DNA of 64,000 nt from Odobenus rosmarus divergens (lineage: Eukaryota; Chordata; Mammalia; Carnivora; Odobenidae): positions 2,445,586-2,509,585 of the forward strand of contig NW_004450331.1 of the NCBI RefSeq assembly GCF_000321225.1, read 5' to 3'. The notes under the pieces were generated by a model. The model had not been told where the DNA came from. It did not search any database and saw only the letters and a program-made list of their open reading frames with translations. Position numbers and translations under genes: made by a program. Positions 1-59,930 of this stretch are shown here, one piece after another; position 1 is the first letter of the stretch; the number at the start of each line of letters is the position of its first letter.

Positions 1-1313
1 GATTTAGGGTATATTTTGATCTGTTAGAAGAAATTGTATCTCAAAATTTTAAAGAGAGAACAATTTATATATATATGCCAAAAATAAGGGTAACTTCTAT
101 GAAGGGATAAAAGATATGTCTCTAAAAATGAAAAATAAAAAAAGCTTTTTGTTTTTGTTTTTTTTAAAAAAAGGGATTGATAAGATGTTGTTTGAAAAAG
201 GGAAAAGGAAAAATTCAAAAAAAGAAACAGTTAAAAATTAACTTTGAAAAACTAATGAGTTATGGTAAAAAAAGCCATGAATTCTATGTGCAGTATTCCC
301 CTAGCGCTGGAGTTCTCCCATTCTCCTTCATCGGTAAACTTGGTCTTGGCTGGCTGTTTGTGCTGATCTTTTAGGGGAGGGGCCTGTTGCCATGGTTCCC
401 AAATGTCTTTGCCGGAGGCGGAATAGCCCCACCCTTGTGAATCCTGGCTAAGCAGTCTGCTCGGGTTTGCTCTCAGGAGCTTTTGTTCCCTGCAAGCTCT
501 CGGTACAGCTTTGGAGGACCAGGGTGAAAATGGTGGCCTCCCAATCTCCGACCGGAGGAGCCGAGAACTCGGGGCCCCGCTCCTCAGTGCGCCCCCAGAG
601 AAAAGCAGTCACTCCTGTGTCCCCGGTCTCCGGCCGCACTCCGTGCTCACCCGGCCCGTGACCGAGCGTTTCTATCTCTGGTGCCCGACCCCGTGTGGAG
701 TCTCCAAACCCAGCAGATCCCTGCCGCGCCGCTCCTCCCGGGGGAGGAAGGGGAGTCTCCCCGGCTCTGCCGCTTGTTGGGTCCCTGCTGGAGGAGCAGT
801 GGCCCGACTGGGCCGCGGATCACAGTTTATGGCAACCCCGAGCTGAGAGCCTGCCCCTCGGCTCCGTCTCTGCAGCCGGCCTCCCCGCTCCAACACCTGG
901 GAGCCCTGCTGCACTCAGGCACCCCCGGTCTTTCTGTGACCCCGAGGGTCCTGAGACCACACTGTCCCGCGAGGGTTCCACCTCCCGCTTAGCCACTGGA
1001 GCGACGTCCCTCAGCGGAGCCGGCTTCTAAAAGTTTTGATTTTGTGCTCCGCGGCTCTAGCACTTGCCAGAAGCGGCCGACGGAGGCCCCTCCCCCGCCA
1101 TGTATCCTCCCGAATATCGCCTCGGATTCACTTCTCCGCACGTCTTACCTTCCAGAAAGTGGTCGCTTTTCCGTTCAGAGTGTTGTTACTATTCTTATCT
1201 TCGATCTCCTGTTGAGTTCGTAGGTGTTCAGAATGGTTTGATCCCTATTCAGCTGAATTCCTGAGACCAGACGAAATCCAGGTCTCCTACTCCTCCGCCA
1301 TCTTGCTCCGCCT
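1..1313 (-). mobile_element. Young carnivore L1, 5' UTR (5' end of element at right)
   Basis: The minus strand starts at about 1313 with GCGGAGCAAGATGGCGGAGG, the YY1-site-like opening of a carnivore L1 5' UTR. It then runs through a GC- and CpG-rich tract (about 430-1310) into a T/A-rich tract towards position 1. A closely similar copy lies at 56794-57954. The element continues past the left edge, so ORF1, ORF2 and the tail cannot be seen, and no target-site duplication can be tested. It sits antisense in an STK31 intron. The L1 sense promoter would fire leftward; any antisense promoter activity would fire rightward into STK31. Open frames here on both strands are short and overlap one another, as expected in CpG-rich DNA, and I do not call a gene. 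Confidence 0.82.
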
Positions 1314-1407
1314 CTAACCTTATGTATTCATCACCCGGTTTTTACATTATTAGACAAATGGGCAGTCTTTTAAAAAAAAAACTATACCTCCTGAGTTACT
1401 TTATTTA

Positions 1408-1598
1408 TTTATTTATTTTTAAAGATTTTTAAAATTTATTTGAGAGTGAGAGAGAGAGAGCATGAGCAGGGGCATAGGGAGAGGGAGAAGCAGATTCCCC
1501 AACTGAGCAGGGAGCCTGACGCAGGGCTCGATTCCAGGACCTTGGGATCATGATCTTTGCTGAAGGCACATACTTAAACTCAGCCACCTAGGTGGCCC
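1408..1598 (-). repeat. Carnivore tRNA-Lys-type SINE
   Basis: Antisense SINE: A-tail complement at the left, tRNA-like head (complement of GGCCACCTAGGTGGCTGAG) at the right. The flanks GAGTTACTTTATT (1392) and GAGTTATTTTAA (1600) look like a diverged target-site duplication, so this is an older copy. Confidence 0.85.
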
Positions 1599-1613
1599 AG
1601 AGTTATTTTAAAA

Positions 1614-2035
1614 CAAATCCCATTCATAATACTGTACTGTATATGTTTTAGTGTGTGCCTCTGGTAGAGAATAACTTCGAAAAAGACAACCGTAATACTG
1701 TTCATACTTAAAAATTAACAGTAATTCCTTAATATCTTTTAATATCCAGTGTTCAGATTTCCTGGGTGGTTCTATGAATGTCCCTTAGCTTCTTCCAGTT
1801 GGGATCCTAGTTTAGGCCTGTGCCTTGCATTTTGGATGATAAATCTCTTAAATTGCTTAATCTGCATCCTTGTGTTGCTTAAGAGTCTCCTTTATCTGCA
1901 TCTATTTCCTTTTATGGTAGTTAGGTCTCAAGGTTTGCTCAGATTCAGGGCATTTTTTTCTCCCCCAAGAATATTGTGTATTTTTCAAATGCGTAAGTGT
2001 TTTCTTATACTAAATGTGCCATCCTAACACTGTGT
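1614..2035. other. Upstream intron, no feature recognised
   Basis: AT-rich, no exon and no repeat family I can name with confidence. The 92-codon frame at 1749-2027 has no supporting motif. Confidence 0.5.
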
Positions 2036-2039
2036 CTCC

Positions 2040-2595
2040 AATTCATCATCACCAACTGGATGTCCTACCATTCATTTGTGATACTAAATAACCCAGCAGT
2101 TGGCACAGACCCCACAAGTTAAGGGCTCAGTCCCATAAGACTTCTTCCACTTCAGATACCAGCCACAATCAGGTTCCCAGGCTACCTACACTTCTGCCTG
2201 TAAATTTGAGAGTTCCTGTGATCCCTACTCCCCTGTTCAATAATTCACAAACAACTCATAGAACTCAGAAAAGTGCTATACTTATGATTGCAGTTTTATT
2301 ATAAAGGATATAACTCAGGAACAACCAAATAAAAGGAAGAGATGCATAGAGGAAGTTATGATGGGGGTGAAAGGTAGAGTAGGGAAGCTGGGGGTATTTA
2401 GCCTACCACTCTACCAGTACATGGGTTTGTTCACCAATTTGGAAGCTCCCTAAAACCTATAAATGACCGTTTCATTAGGTGTGATTGATGAAATCATTGA
2501 CCATTGGTAATTGAACTCAATTTTCAACCTTTAAATCCATATGTGGCATTTTCCAGGGAGCTCTGCCTCATAAATCCATAAATCTTGGGTTCTGT
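2040..2595 (-). repeat. Probable old LTR fragment, antisense
   Basis: The stretch contains the pattern TTTATTATAAAGGATATAAC followed by AGGAACAACC, and further on GTGATTGATGAAATCATTGACCATTGG in outline. I recall these from antisense mammalian retroviral-type LTRs. No internal viral genes are present. The family is not assigned and the boundaries are approximate. Confidence 0.45.
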
Positions 2596-2620
2596 CCATT
2601 ATAAGTAACCTTTTATTTTT

Positions 2621-2820
2621 ATTTTTAAAGATTTATTTATTTATTTTAGAGAGAGAGAGCACGCACTCGAGGCTGGGGAGGGGGAGGGGCAGAGGGAGAG
2701 GGAGAGAATCCAAGAAGACTTTCTGCTGAGCACTGAGCCCTGTCTCACAAGTCTGATACCATGTCCTGAGCCGAAATCAAGAGTCTGGATACCTAACCGA
2801 CTGAGCCACCCAGGTGCCCC
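2621..2820 (-). repeat. Carnivore tRNA-Lys-type SINE
   Basis: Full-length antisense SINE ending in the complement of GGGGCACCTGGGTGGCTCAG. Flanking duplication ATAAGTAACCTTTTAT (2601-2616) and ATAACTAACCTTTTAT (2821-2836), one mismatch. Confidence 0.92.
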
Positions 2821-3276
2821 ATAACTAACCTTTTATCTGGAGATATCCTACTAAGGAAGGGCATTTCAGAGATAAGGTCTCTTCTTCTTAGAAAATAGTC
2901 TGTTTCTTTAGAGGTCTAGTTGATAGGGAGATTAGTCACCTGCATTTTATTTTTTTTCTCTGGGGGCATTCCCCTGTCCTCTTCCATCAAAAAGTGTAAA
3001 TGGATTACAGTACATCTACTGTACCTACTCAAGATATAAAATGTTCAGTTCCACTTCAGAAAGTTCCTTGGTGCCTCCTTACAGTCTAACCTCTCTTCCT
3101 CCCACTCAAGGCAACCACTATTCTGATTTATATCACCATAGTTTAGTTTTCTTGGTCCTGTACTTCATAAAAATGGAATCCTCTGATATGTATTCTTTTG
3201 GATCTGGTTTCATTCACTGAACATAATGGTTGTGAGATTTATCTATGTTGTGTATATTAGAAGTTTGTTCATTTTT

Positions 3277-3478
3277 GGGGCACCTGGGTGGCTCAGTTGG
3301 TTAAGCGGCTGCCTTTGGTTCAGGTCATGATCCAGGGTCCTGGGATCGAGCCCCACATTGGGCCCCCTGCTCAGCGGGAAGCCTGCTTCTCCCTCTCCCA
3401 CTCCCCCTGCTTGTGTTCCTGCTCTTGCTATCTCACTCTCTCAAATAAATAAATAAAATCTTTAAAAAAAAAAAAAAA
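3277..3478 (+). repeat. Carnivore SINE inside old L1
   Basis: Complete sense-orientation SINE: GGGGCACCTGGGTGGCTCAG head, CT-rich body, AATAAATAAATAAAATC and an A tail. The exact duplication GTTCATTTTT (3267-3276 and 3479-3488) marks insertion into an older L1. Confidence 0.95.
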
Positions 3479-3937
3479 GTTCATTTTTATTACGGAGTAG
3501 TATTCCATTGTAGCAATATACCACAGTTTGTATTTAGGGTGTTTGTTCTAGTTTTTAGTTATGAATAAAGCCATTGTGAATATTTTTGTATAGGTCTTTT
3601 TGTGGACATATAGCATTCATGTATCTTGGATTACAGAGATTCTTTCCTCAGCCACATCCAGTCTACTGATAAGTGCATCAGAATTGTTCATTTCTGCTCT
3701 AGTGTTTTTGATCTCTAGTATTTCTGCTTCTTTATTAGAATTTCCATCTCTCTGCTTTCATTGCCCATCTGTTCTTGCATGCTGTCTAATTAAGTACTAG
3801 AGCCCTTAGCATATTAATCATATCATGTTTAAAATTTCTGGTCTTGACAGTTGAGCATCTATCCATGCCATGTCTGAGTCTGATTCTGATTCTTGCTTTT
3901 GTCTCTTCCTCTGTGTTTTTTGTCTTTTAGTATATAT

Positions 3938-4025
3938 CCTCCCTTTCTCACTCACCCTGCTTATGTGCATGCGCCATCTCTCTCTCTCTCTGTCAAATAA
4001 ATAAATAAAAATTAAAAAAAAAAAA
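3938..4025 (+). repeat. 3' part of a carnivore SINE
   Basis: Only the CT-rich end, TCAAATAAATAAATAAA and the A tail are present. The tRNA-like head is missing, so this is a 5'-truncated copy. Confidence 0.7.
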
Positions 4026-4854
4026 GTTTCCCTGAGGGCAGATCTTGTTAAGAACAGAATACTGTAGCGTAAAATGCTACCTTTCCCCCTTTCCCTTTTG
4101 GAAACTTGAGAGGATTTTTCTCTTATATTTATACTGTGAAAACGTGGTAGAGATCCTGGGGGTAAAAGTGGAGGCATCCTGATGACTGGGTCCGCCTGGA
4201 GTTTTTAACTCTGAGTTGTTCACACTGAGTCTTCAGCAAATGTCATTTGAAGTTGAGGTTTACCTACTCCAGCTGGTTCCCTCAGAGGTTGCTGCTCCAT
4301 ATAAGTTGTGAATGGCTTTTATTTCCCTGTCTGTCTCTCCAGTTTTGGGGGCAGCAGTTTGCCCTGTGACCTCATCTTTCTTAAAGATCTAAGAAGGCTT
4401 GTTGATTTTTCAGTTTGTTCAGCTTTTTACTTGTTGATAGGATGTTATAGTGACTTCCAGGCTTTTTACATGCTGGACCAGAAACCTGAAGTTCTTAATG
4501 TTTTCAAAAAGTACTGATTTCTGTATTTGTTGGTTTTTAAAATTTATTTCTTTTTTACTTAATTAATTGATTTTTTTACTTTATGATTGCCTTCCTTCCT
4601 CTTTAATTTGCCCTTTTATCTTCTTTAGATGGAAATTCATATTATCGTTTTTAATCTTTTGTTCCTTATAACATTTAAAGATACTTCCTTTTAAGTACTT
4701 CTTTATCTGTAGCCCACAGATTTTGATACTTTGTTTTTATTGATTAAACATATTTTTAGAATTCTGTGATTTTTTTTGAATCATGAATTATTTAGAAGTT
4801 TATTGTCTAATTCTCACATATTTGGAGATTTTTTTTCCCCAGTATATATATATT

Positions 4855-5049
4855 TTTTAAAGATTTTATTTATTTATTTGACAGAGACACAGTGAGGGAG
4901 AGAGAGGGAACACAAGCAGGGGGAGTGGGAGAGGGAGAAGCAGGCTTCCCGCTGAGCAGGGAGCCTGACGTGGGGCTCGATCCCAGGACCCCGGGATCAC
5001 AACCTGAGCCAAAGGCAGATGGCTAATGACTGAGCCACCCAGGCGCCCC
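4855..5049 (-). repeat. Carnivore tRNA-Lys-type SINE
   Basis: Full-length antisense copy inside the old L1. The flanks CCCCAGTATATATAT (4837) and CCCCAGTATATTTTT (5052) form the target-site duplication. Confidence 0.92.
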
Positions 5050-5799
5050 TCCCCCAGTATATTTTTGTTACTGAGTTTCAGTTAATCTCTTGTTATTAGC
5101 ATACTTTCTGTGGTTTCAGTTCTTTTATTGTGATTTGCTTTATTATCCAGCATATGATTTGTTTTTGGAAGTGTTCCATGTACTTTAAAAAATTATGCAT
5201 ATTCTACAGTTGTGTGGTGGAGTATTCTCTAAATCAAATCAAATTAGCTGATAGTGTTGTTGAAGTCTTTTGTATCTGGACTGATTTTTCTGTCTACTTG
5301 TTCTATCAGTACCCAGAGAAGAGTGTTGAAATCTCCAGATATTTTTGTGGTTTTGTCTGTTTCTTCCTTTTTTTCTGTTAGGTTTTACTTTGTGAATTTG
5401 AAACTTTGTTATTAGTTGCATACACATTTAGAATAGTGTCTTCCTGATGAATCATCTTTATGTAATATCCCTGTTTATTGCTGGGAATGCTCCCTGTATT
5501 GAAGTCCACATTGCCTGATACTAACATAGCCATGTTTGCATAGTATATCTTTTCCATCCATTAATTTTTATCTGTCTCTTTTTATCTAATAAGTGTGTCT
5601 TATGAGCAACATATAGTTGAAGCTGAGCTTTTTCATCCAGATTTATAATCTCCTATCTTTTAATTGGAGTGTTAAGCTAATTTTCATTTACTGTAATTAT
5701 TGATGTGGTTGGGTTTGAATTTGCCATCTTTTCTGTTTGTCTTACTTGTTCTTTGTCTTAAAAACCATACTCATTGTTTTCATCTGATTTCCAGGATTG

Positions 5800-6747
5800 G
5801 TGTTTTTGTTATACAAATGGACTAATAATAAGCTCAAGATATTTGAGAACCAGCTTAATTTCACAATTCTTTTAGATCTAAATGATTCTTTTCCTCAGTA
5901 TTTTATAGTTCTCTTTCACATACAGTTCATTAGTAATTTGTATTAAAGATTTGTTTAATGTCTTTGTGAAACATTAAGTACATTTTCAAAGATTTAACAA
6001 CTTTTTATTTTCCCACTCTTAGATTTATGTATTTTCTTCTTAGATTTATTTAATTTCTTAGATTTATGTAATTTTGGAGTAATTATAACAATTCCAGTGG
6101 CTATTAACACAGTTAAGAACAAACATAACTGATTCTTCATGGTCGTCCTTCTCAACAAAAGGGAGCAGAAGGGCATGAACATACCTGAGTGTAGCATACT
6201 AGTAATAAGCATAAGCATTCAGTATATTCTGGTTCTCTCTTTTTATTTAACTGAAGAATTGGAGAGAATGTGAGGACTAAGGAGCATGTTGTTCAAATAC
6301 TGAGTAAAATTTCTATGTTTATGTAATATCTGGTTTGGAGTATAATTAGACTAAAACTGCTAGGTCTTTATTCATATTACTGCTCTATACATTATTTTAG
6401 ATAATCATGGTAGACTCGTATTTGAGATACCACTCAGAATCAGGGAGCTTAATCCAGCTTGGGTCAAAGTGATGTTTTTGATTATTTTGTAATGTAAAAT
6501 GACACAGGACTTTTTCAAAAAATAGTCATTGATAATCTTTTGGTGTCTCTAGGGATCTTTTATCTTTTTAAAATTTAAGTATTAAGACATAAAATATGTG
6601 GAATTTGTTTCTGTTTGGCTTTTTATTAGAATGAAAGATGAGTCTGTAATCTGTGTGAAGGCAGAAGACTGGAATAGATTATCTTTTTCAGATCCCAACC
6701 AGTAGGGAAATCAGTTGTCCTGCGGTTTAAACATTTAAAAAAAAAAC
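5800..6747. other. Upstream intron, no feature recognised
   Basis: AT-rich, with three close variants of TTAGATTTATGTA around 6020-6070. Otherwise nothing identifiable. Confidence 0.5.
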
Positions 6748-6945
6748 TTTTTTAAAGGATTTATTTATTTATTTTAAAGCAGGAGTGAGAGAGCATGAGT
6801 CGGGTGGGGGAGAGAAAGAATCTCAAACAGACTTCACACTGAGCATGGAGTCCAGTGTGGAGCTCGATCTCATGACCCTGAGATCATTACCTGAGCCAAA
6901 ACCAAGAGTTGGACGCTTAACCGACTGAACCACCTAGACACCCCC
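6748..6945 (-). repeat. Carnivore tRNA-Lys-type SINE, diverged
   Basis: Antisense SINE with several substitutions in the head (CCACCTAGACACC instead of CCACCCAGGCGCC). It abuts a second, short antisense copy directly to its right. Confidence 0.85.
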
Positions 6946-6949
6946 CGGT

Positions 6950-7046
6950 TTTTTTAAAGTAATCTCTATGCCCAACATCGGGCTCAAACCCATGACCCTG
7001 AGATCAAGATTGCATGTTTCACGAACTGAGCCAGCCAGGTACCCCA
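6950..7046 (-). repeat. Short-form carnivore SINE
   Basis: Antisense copy of only ~95 bases: TAATCTCTATGCCCAACATCGG through the complement of the tRNA-like head, without the CT-rich body. Similar short forms lie at 12290-12398, 37594-37684 and 46189-46280, so this is a separate subfamily rather than random truncation. It ends 110 bases before the first exon of the window. Confidence 0.8.
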
Positions 7047-7156
7047 ATATTTTTTAACCTTTAAAATTTTGGTTATGCCTTAAAATCATTTAAGTGACAG
7101 TAGAAATATAGTTTCTTGTTTGAGATTCACTAGGATGTGCTTGCTTTTTGTTGCAG

Positions 7157-56565
<49,409 letters not shown>

Positions 56566-56626
56566 TAGATTAGTATTTTTTTTGTTGTTACAGATGTTCC
56601 TTTTAAAACTTTGTTTAGTTTGGTTA

Positions 56627-56632
56627 AATAAA
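56627..56632 (+). terminator. Poly(A) signal 1 of STK31
   Basis: AATAAA 62 bases after the stop. A G/T-rich element GTTGGGTTGTGTCTTT at 56663-56678 sits at the right distance for cleavage near 56645-56655. Probably the main site. Confidence 0.75.
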
Positions 56633-56697
56633 CAGAAAAAAATCTGGAAGTGTTCCGGAGCTAGTTGGGTTGTGTCTTTGGCATTCCAGTTGTGAAA

Positions 56698-56703
56698 AAT
56701 AAA
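56698..56703 (+). terminator. Poly(A) signal 2 of STK31
   Basis: Second AATAAA 133 bases after the stop, with a weaker downstream T/G region (TTGTATAGTTTG). Likely a backup site. Confidence 0.55.
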
Positions 56704-56793
56704 AGATGTTTGGCTATGCAAAAAATTGTATAGTTTGAAATTTCATTTAACTGGAGTTGTTAAGGAAGGATTTTCTGTCTATAGTACCTTTTT

Positions 56794-57954
56794 TAAAAAA
56801 AGGGATTGATAAGATTTTGGCTGAAAAAGGGAAAAAGAAAAATTAAAAAAAAAACAGTTAAAAAAATTAACTTTGAAAAACTAATGAATCATGGTAAAAA
56901 AGCCATGAATTCTATGTGCGGTATTCCCCTAGCACTGGAGTTCTCCCGTTCTCCCTGATCGGTAAACATGGTCTTGGCTTGCTGGCTGTTCGTGCTGATC
57001 TTCTGGGGGAGGGGCCTGTTGCTGTGGTTCCCAAATGTCTTTGCCGGAGGCGGAATTGCCCCGTCCTTGTCGGTCCGGGCTAAGCAATCTGCTCGGGTTT
57101 GCTCTCAGGAGCTTTTGTTCCCTGCAAGCTCTGGTACAGCTTTGGAGGATCAGAGTGAAAATGGTGGCCTCCCAATCTCCGCCCGGAGGAGCTGAGAACT
57201 CGGGGCCCCGCTCCTCGGTGCGCCCCCAGAGAAAAGCAGTCACTCCCGTCTCCCCAGTCTCCGGCCACTCTCCATGCTCCCCCGGCCTGTGACCGAGTGT
57301 TTCTATCTCTGGCACCCGACCCCGTGTGGAGTCTCCAAACCCAGCAGATCCCTGCGGTGCGCTCCCGCGCCGCTCCTCCTGGGGGAGGAAGGAGAGTCTC
57401 TCCAGCTCTGCCGCTTGTTGGGTCCCTGCTGGAGGAGCAGTTGCCCGACTGGGCCGCGGATCACAGTTTATGGCAACCCCGAGCTGAGAGCCCGCGCCTC
57501 GGCTCCGTCTCTGCAGCCGGCTTCCCCGCTCCGACACCTGGGAGCTCTGCCACACTCAGGCACCCCTGGTCTTTCTGTGACCCTGAGGGTCCTGAGACCT
57601 CACTGTCCCGCGAGGGTTCCACCCCCCGCTTAGCCACTGGAGCGATGTCCCTCAGCAGAGCCGACTTCTAAAAGTTCCAATTTTGTGCTCCGCTGCTCTA
57701 TCACTTGCCAGAAGTGGCCGACGGAGGCCCCCTCCCCCGCTGTCTATCCTCCCGAATCGCCTTGGATTCACTTCTCCGCACGTCCTACCTTCCAGTAAGT
57801 GGTCGCTTTTCTGTTCAGAGAGTTGTTGGTATTCTTTTCTTCGATCTCCTGTTGAGTTCGTAGGTGTTCAGAATGGTTTGATCCCTCTTCAGCTGAATTC
57901 CTGAGACCAGACAAAATCCAGGTCTCCTACTCCTCCGCCATCTTGCTCCGCCCT
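56794..57954 (-). mobile_element. L1 5' UTR inserted without the rest of the element
   Basis: Same sequence type as 1-1313, minus strand: 5' end at 57954 (GCGGAGCAAGATGGCGGAGG complement) to an A-run at 56794-56800. It is enclosed by CTGTCTATAGTACCTTTTT (56775-56793) and CTGTCTATAGTACTTTTTG (57955-57973). Thus ~1.16 kb of pure 5' UTR integrated on its own. A 208-codon frame on its sense strand (57555-56929) is not kept in the other copy, which carries a 10-base net indel near 725-735. It begins ~230 bases after the STK31 stop and points back at the gene. Confidence 0.92.
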
Positions 57955-57973
57955 CTGTCTATAGTACTTTTTG

Positions 57974-59164
57974 AAATTGCATAGACTATGATACTTGTAA
58001 TAGAAAAGGTTATTAGCTATTGGACAAATCCTATACAGATTCTTAGTTATATGAATCGCTGATGGTGATAGATTCAACAAATAATTGGCCTTGTACCCAA
58101 TTCTGGGGATATAAAGGTAATTAAAACATTGTCCTAATACTTACAAAGCACACAATCTATTGAGAAAGAGATATAAGCAAATCTTCATAATACAATATGG
58201 AATAATCAGTGATAGCTTTGTATGGAGCTTTATAGGAGTACACAGAGGGTACTCATACTGTGGAAGAGGGATGTCATGGAAGGCTTTCTGGAAGATATAG
58301 TACGTTAATTACATTTTATAGAATGAGTAATAAAGTGAAAAGAGCAAGAGTATCTTAATTGGCAGAGAAAGCATGATAAAAGCACTGAAGGGAGAAACTT
58401 TTTGTTGTGTTTAAAAGTATAAAATAGAAGGCAGGGAATAGTCATATAGTACGTGGGTAAAGACTTTGTACAAAATAATAAAACGCTCAGACCTACCTAA
58501 TCATTTTATAGAAAATGTGGAATTATGGAAGAATTTTAAACAGCTTTAGCTCCTTCAAAATCCACCTACCTACTACCAGGATAGGAGGTAGGGAGACTGT
58601 TTAGGAGGCTAATATAATAAAGTAGATGAGAAATAATGAAAACAGGGTCTAGGGGAGTAGAGATAGTGATGAAACATATGTGACAAATTTTATGAAATAA
58701 TTAGAAGGCAGACCAGTTGAACTTGGTGATTGAAGTGTATGTAGACTAAAGTAGTATGGTAGATTCTCTAATTGCCTATTTAAAACCCAGCCTTCCTTTC
58801 TTCCTTGGTAATAGATTCCAGTTTCATTTGGGATGGCAGTGTACTTGGCTAAAAGACTGTATTTACCATTTCCTACATTAGCTGAGGCCTTTTGAATAAG
58901 TTCCTACAGATAAGGCTCCTAAAGGAGCTGACTTACCTGGGAGATGTGCCCTTTTGCCTTTATCCCCTTTTTATTGCCTAGAAGTGAATATGGTGGTTAG
59001 AATTTAAGCAGCCTCCTTGTATCATGAAGTGACTTTGAGGATGAAACCCATGGCTGGGATGACGGAGCATCAAGTTAAAAGGAGCTAATATCCTTAATCA
59101 TTCTGGAACCTCTGTACTAGCCTCAGTTTTTTATATTTGTTGAGAGAATAAAGCCTTACATCAT
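57974..59164. other. Region downstream of STK31, no gene
   Basis: Apart from the possible L2 remnant at 58070-58480, nothing recognisable. No start of a neighbouring gene is seen. Confidence 0.5.
58070..58480 (-). repeat. Possible L2-type remnant
   Basis: TTCAACAAATAATTGGCCTTG, ATTCTGGGGATATAAAGG and ATGGAAGGCTTTCTGGAAG are in the order of old L2 antisense ends. Diverged. Confidence 0.4.
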
Positions 59165-59333
59165 ATGGTTCCTGTACCAGCAGCCTCAACAGCACCTGGG
59201 AACTTAATAGAAATGCAAATTCTTGGCTCCATTCCAGATTTACTACATGAGAATCCAGGAGTAGAGCCTGAAAATCTGTGTTTTAACAAGCACTTTAAGT
59301 CATTCTAATGCATACTAAAGAGAACCATTGCCA
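59165..59333 (+). repeat. MER5A-like hAT element
   Basis: CACCTGGGAACTTAATAGAAATG, CTTGGCTCCATTCCAG, GAAAATCTGTGTTTTAACAAG and CTAAAGAGAACCATTG follow the MER5A consensus order. Nearly complete. Confidence 0.85.
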
Positions 59334-59662
59334 TATATTCAAGCCATTGCTACTTTTTGGGTTTCCTGTTTTATAGTAGACCTTAATTTTAGCTGATTCA
59401 GTTGTAAAGACACAGTAGTTAGGTTTAAAGTAAAGTTGGATAGTTAAAGACAACAAAGAATAGATCACTTTATTTATACCAATGTGTTTAAAGAATTAGA
59501 CCAGCATTTTCCAAATGTGTTTTGCTGAACACTAGTCCCTTGGGATGTTCACAAAAAGTTCTGTGATTAGTTGTTTGGAAAATAATGGTAAATTTGAGAT
59601 TATGCATATTAGATGGGAAGTTTCTAGAAAGTTGTCTAGAAAAGAAACCTGCTTAGTTACTT

Positions 59663-59849
59663 CTTTTTTAAAGATTTTATTTATTAGAGAGAGCACAAAC
59701 AGGGGGAGCAGCAGAGGGAGAGGGAGAGGAAGAAGCAGGCTCCCTGCTGAGTGGGATCAAGCCCAGTGTGGGGCTTGATCCCAGGACCCTGGGATCATGA
59801 CCTGAGCCAAAGGCAGACATTTAACTGACTGAGACACCCAGGCACCCCC
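59663..59849 (-). repeat. Carnivore SINE
   Basis: Antisense copy. GAAACCTGCTTAG (59645-59657) and GAAACCTGTTTAG (59850-59862) flank it. It carries a small internal duplication around GATCAAGCCCAGTGTGGGGC. Confidence 0.92.
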
Positions 59850-59854
59850 GAAAC

Positions 59855-59930
59855 CTGTTTAGTTTTATTTAGTGTTTGCCAAAATTGATGAGCTGTTTAG
59901 TTTTATTTAGTGTTTGCCAGAATTGATGAG
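59855..59930. repeat. 38-base tandem duplication
   Basis: A unit starting CTGTTTAGTTTTATTTAGTG and ending AATTGATGAG occurs twice in tandem (59855-59892 and 59893-59930) with one A/G difference. It begins inside the right-hand target duplication of the neighbouring SINE. Confidence 0.93.

Larger units (their letters stand above)
3000..5800 (-). repeat. Mosaic of old L1 fragments, antisense
   Basis: Successive antisense L1 pieces. 3000-3620 resembles the end of ORF2 and the 3' UTR (phrases such as GTAGTATTCCATTGTA). 3620-3935 resembles the ORF1/5' region. 4530-5790 resembles mid-ORF2 (GTTGAAATCTCCAGATATTT). The order is not that of one intact element, so at least three fragments or rearrangements are involved. 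SINEs at 3277-3478, 3938-4025 and 4855-5049 interrupt it. All reading frames are decayed. Confidence 0.65.
56566..56725 (+). other. STK31: STK31 3' UTR
   Basis: Short 3' UTR between the stop codon and two AATAAA signals. The end depends on which signal is used; the outer limit given is approximate. Confidence 0.75.

Noticed and set aside
2040..2595. Intact endogenous retrovirus
   Set aside because: Only LTR-like scraps (also 44170-44560 and 51447-51903) are present; no internal genes or paired LTRs are seen.
56929..57555. 208-codon open frame on the minus strand
   Set aside because: It lies wholly in the L1 5' UTR copy, other frames there are open too, and the matching copy at 448-914 is broken by a 10-base net indel and a one-base change. 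CpG-rich composition explains it.
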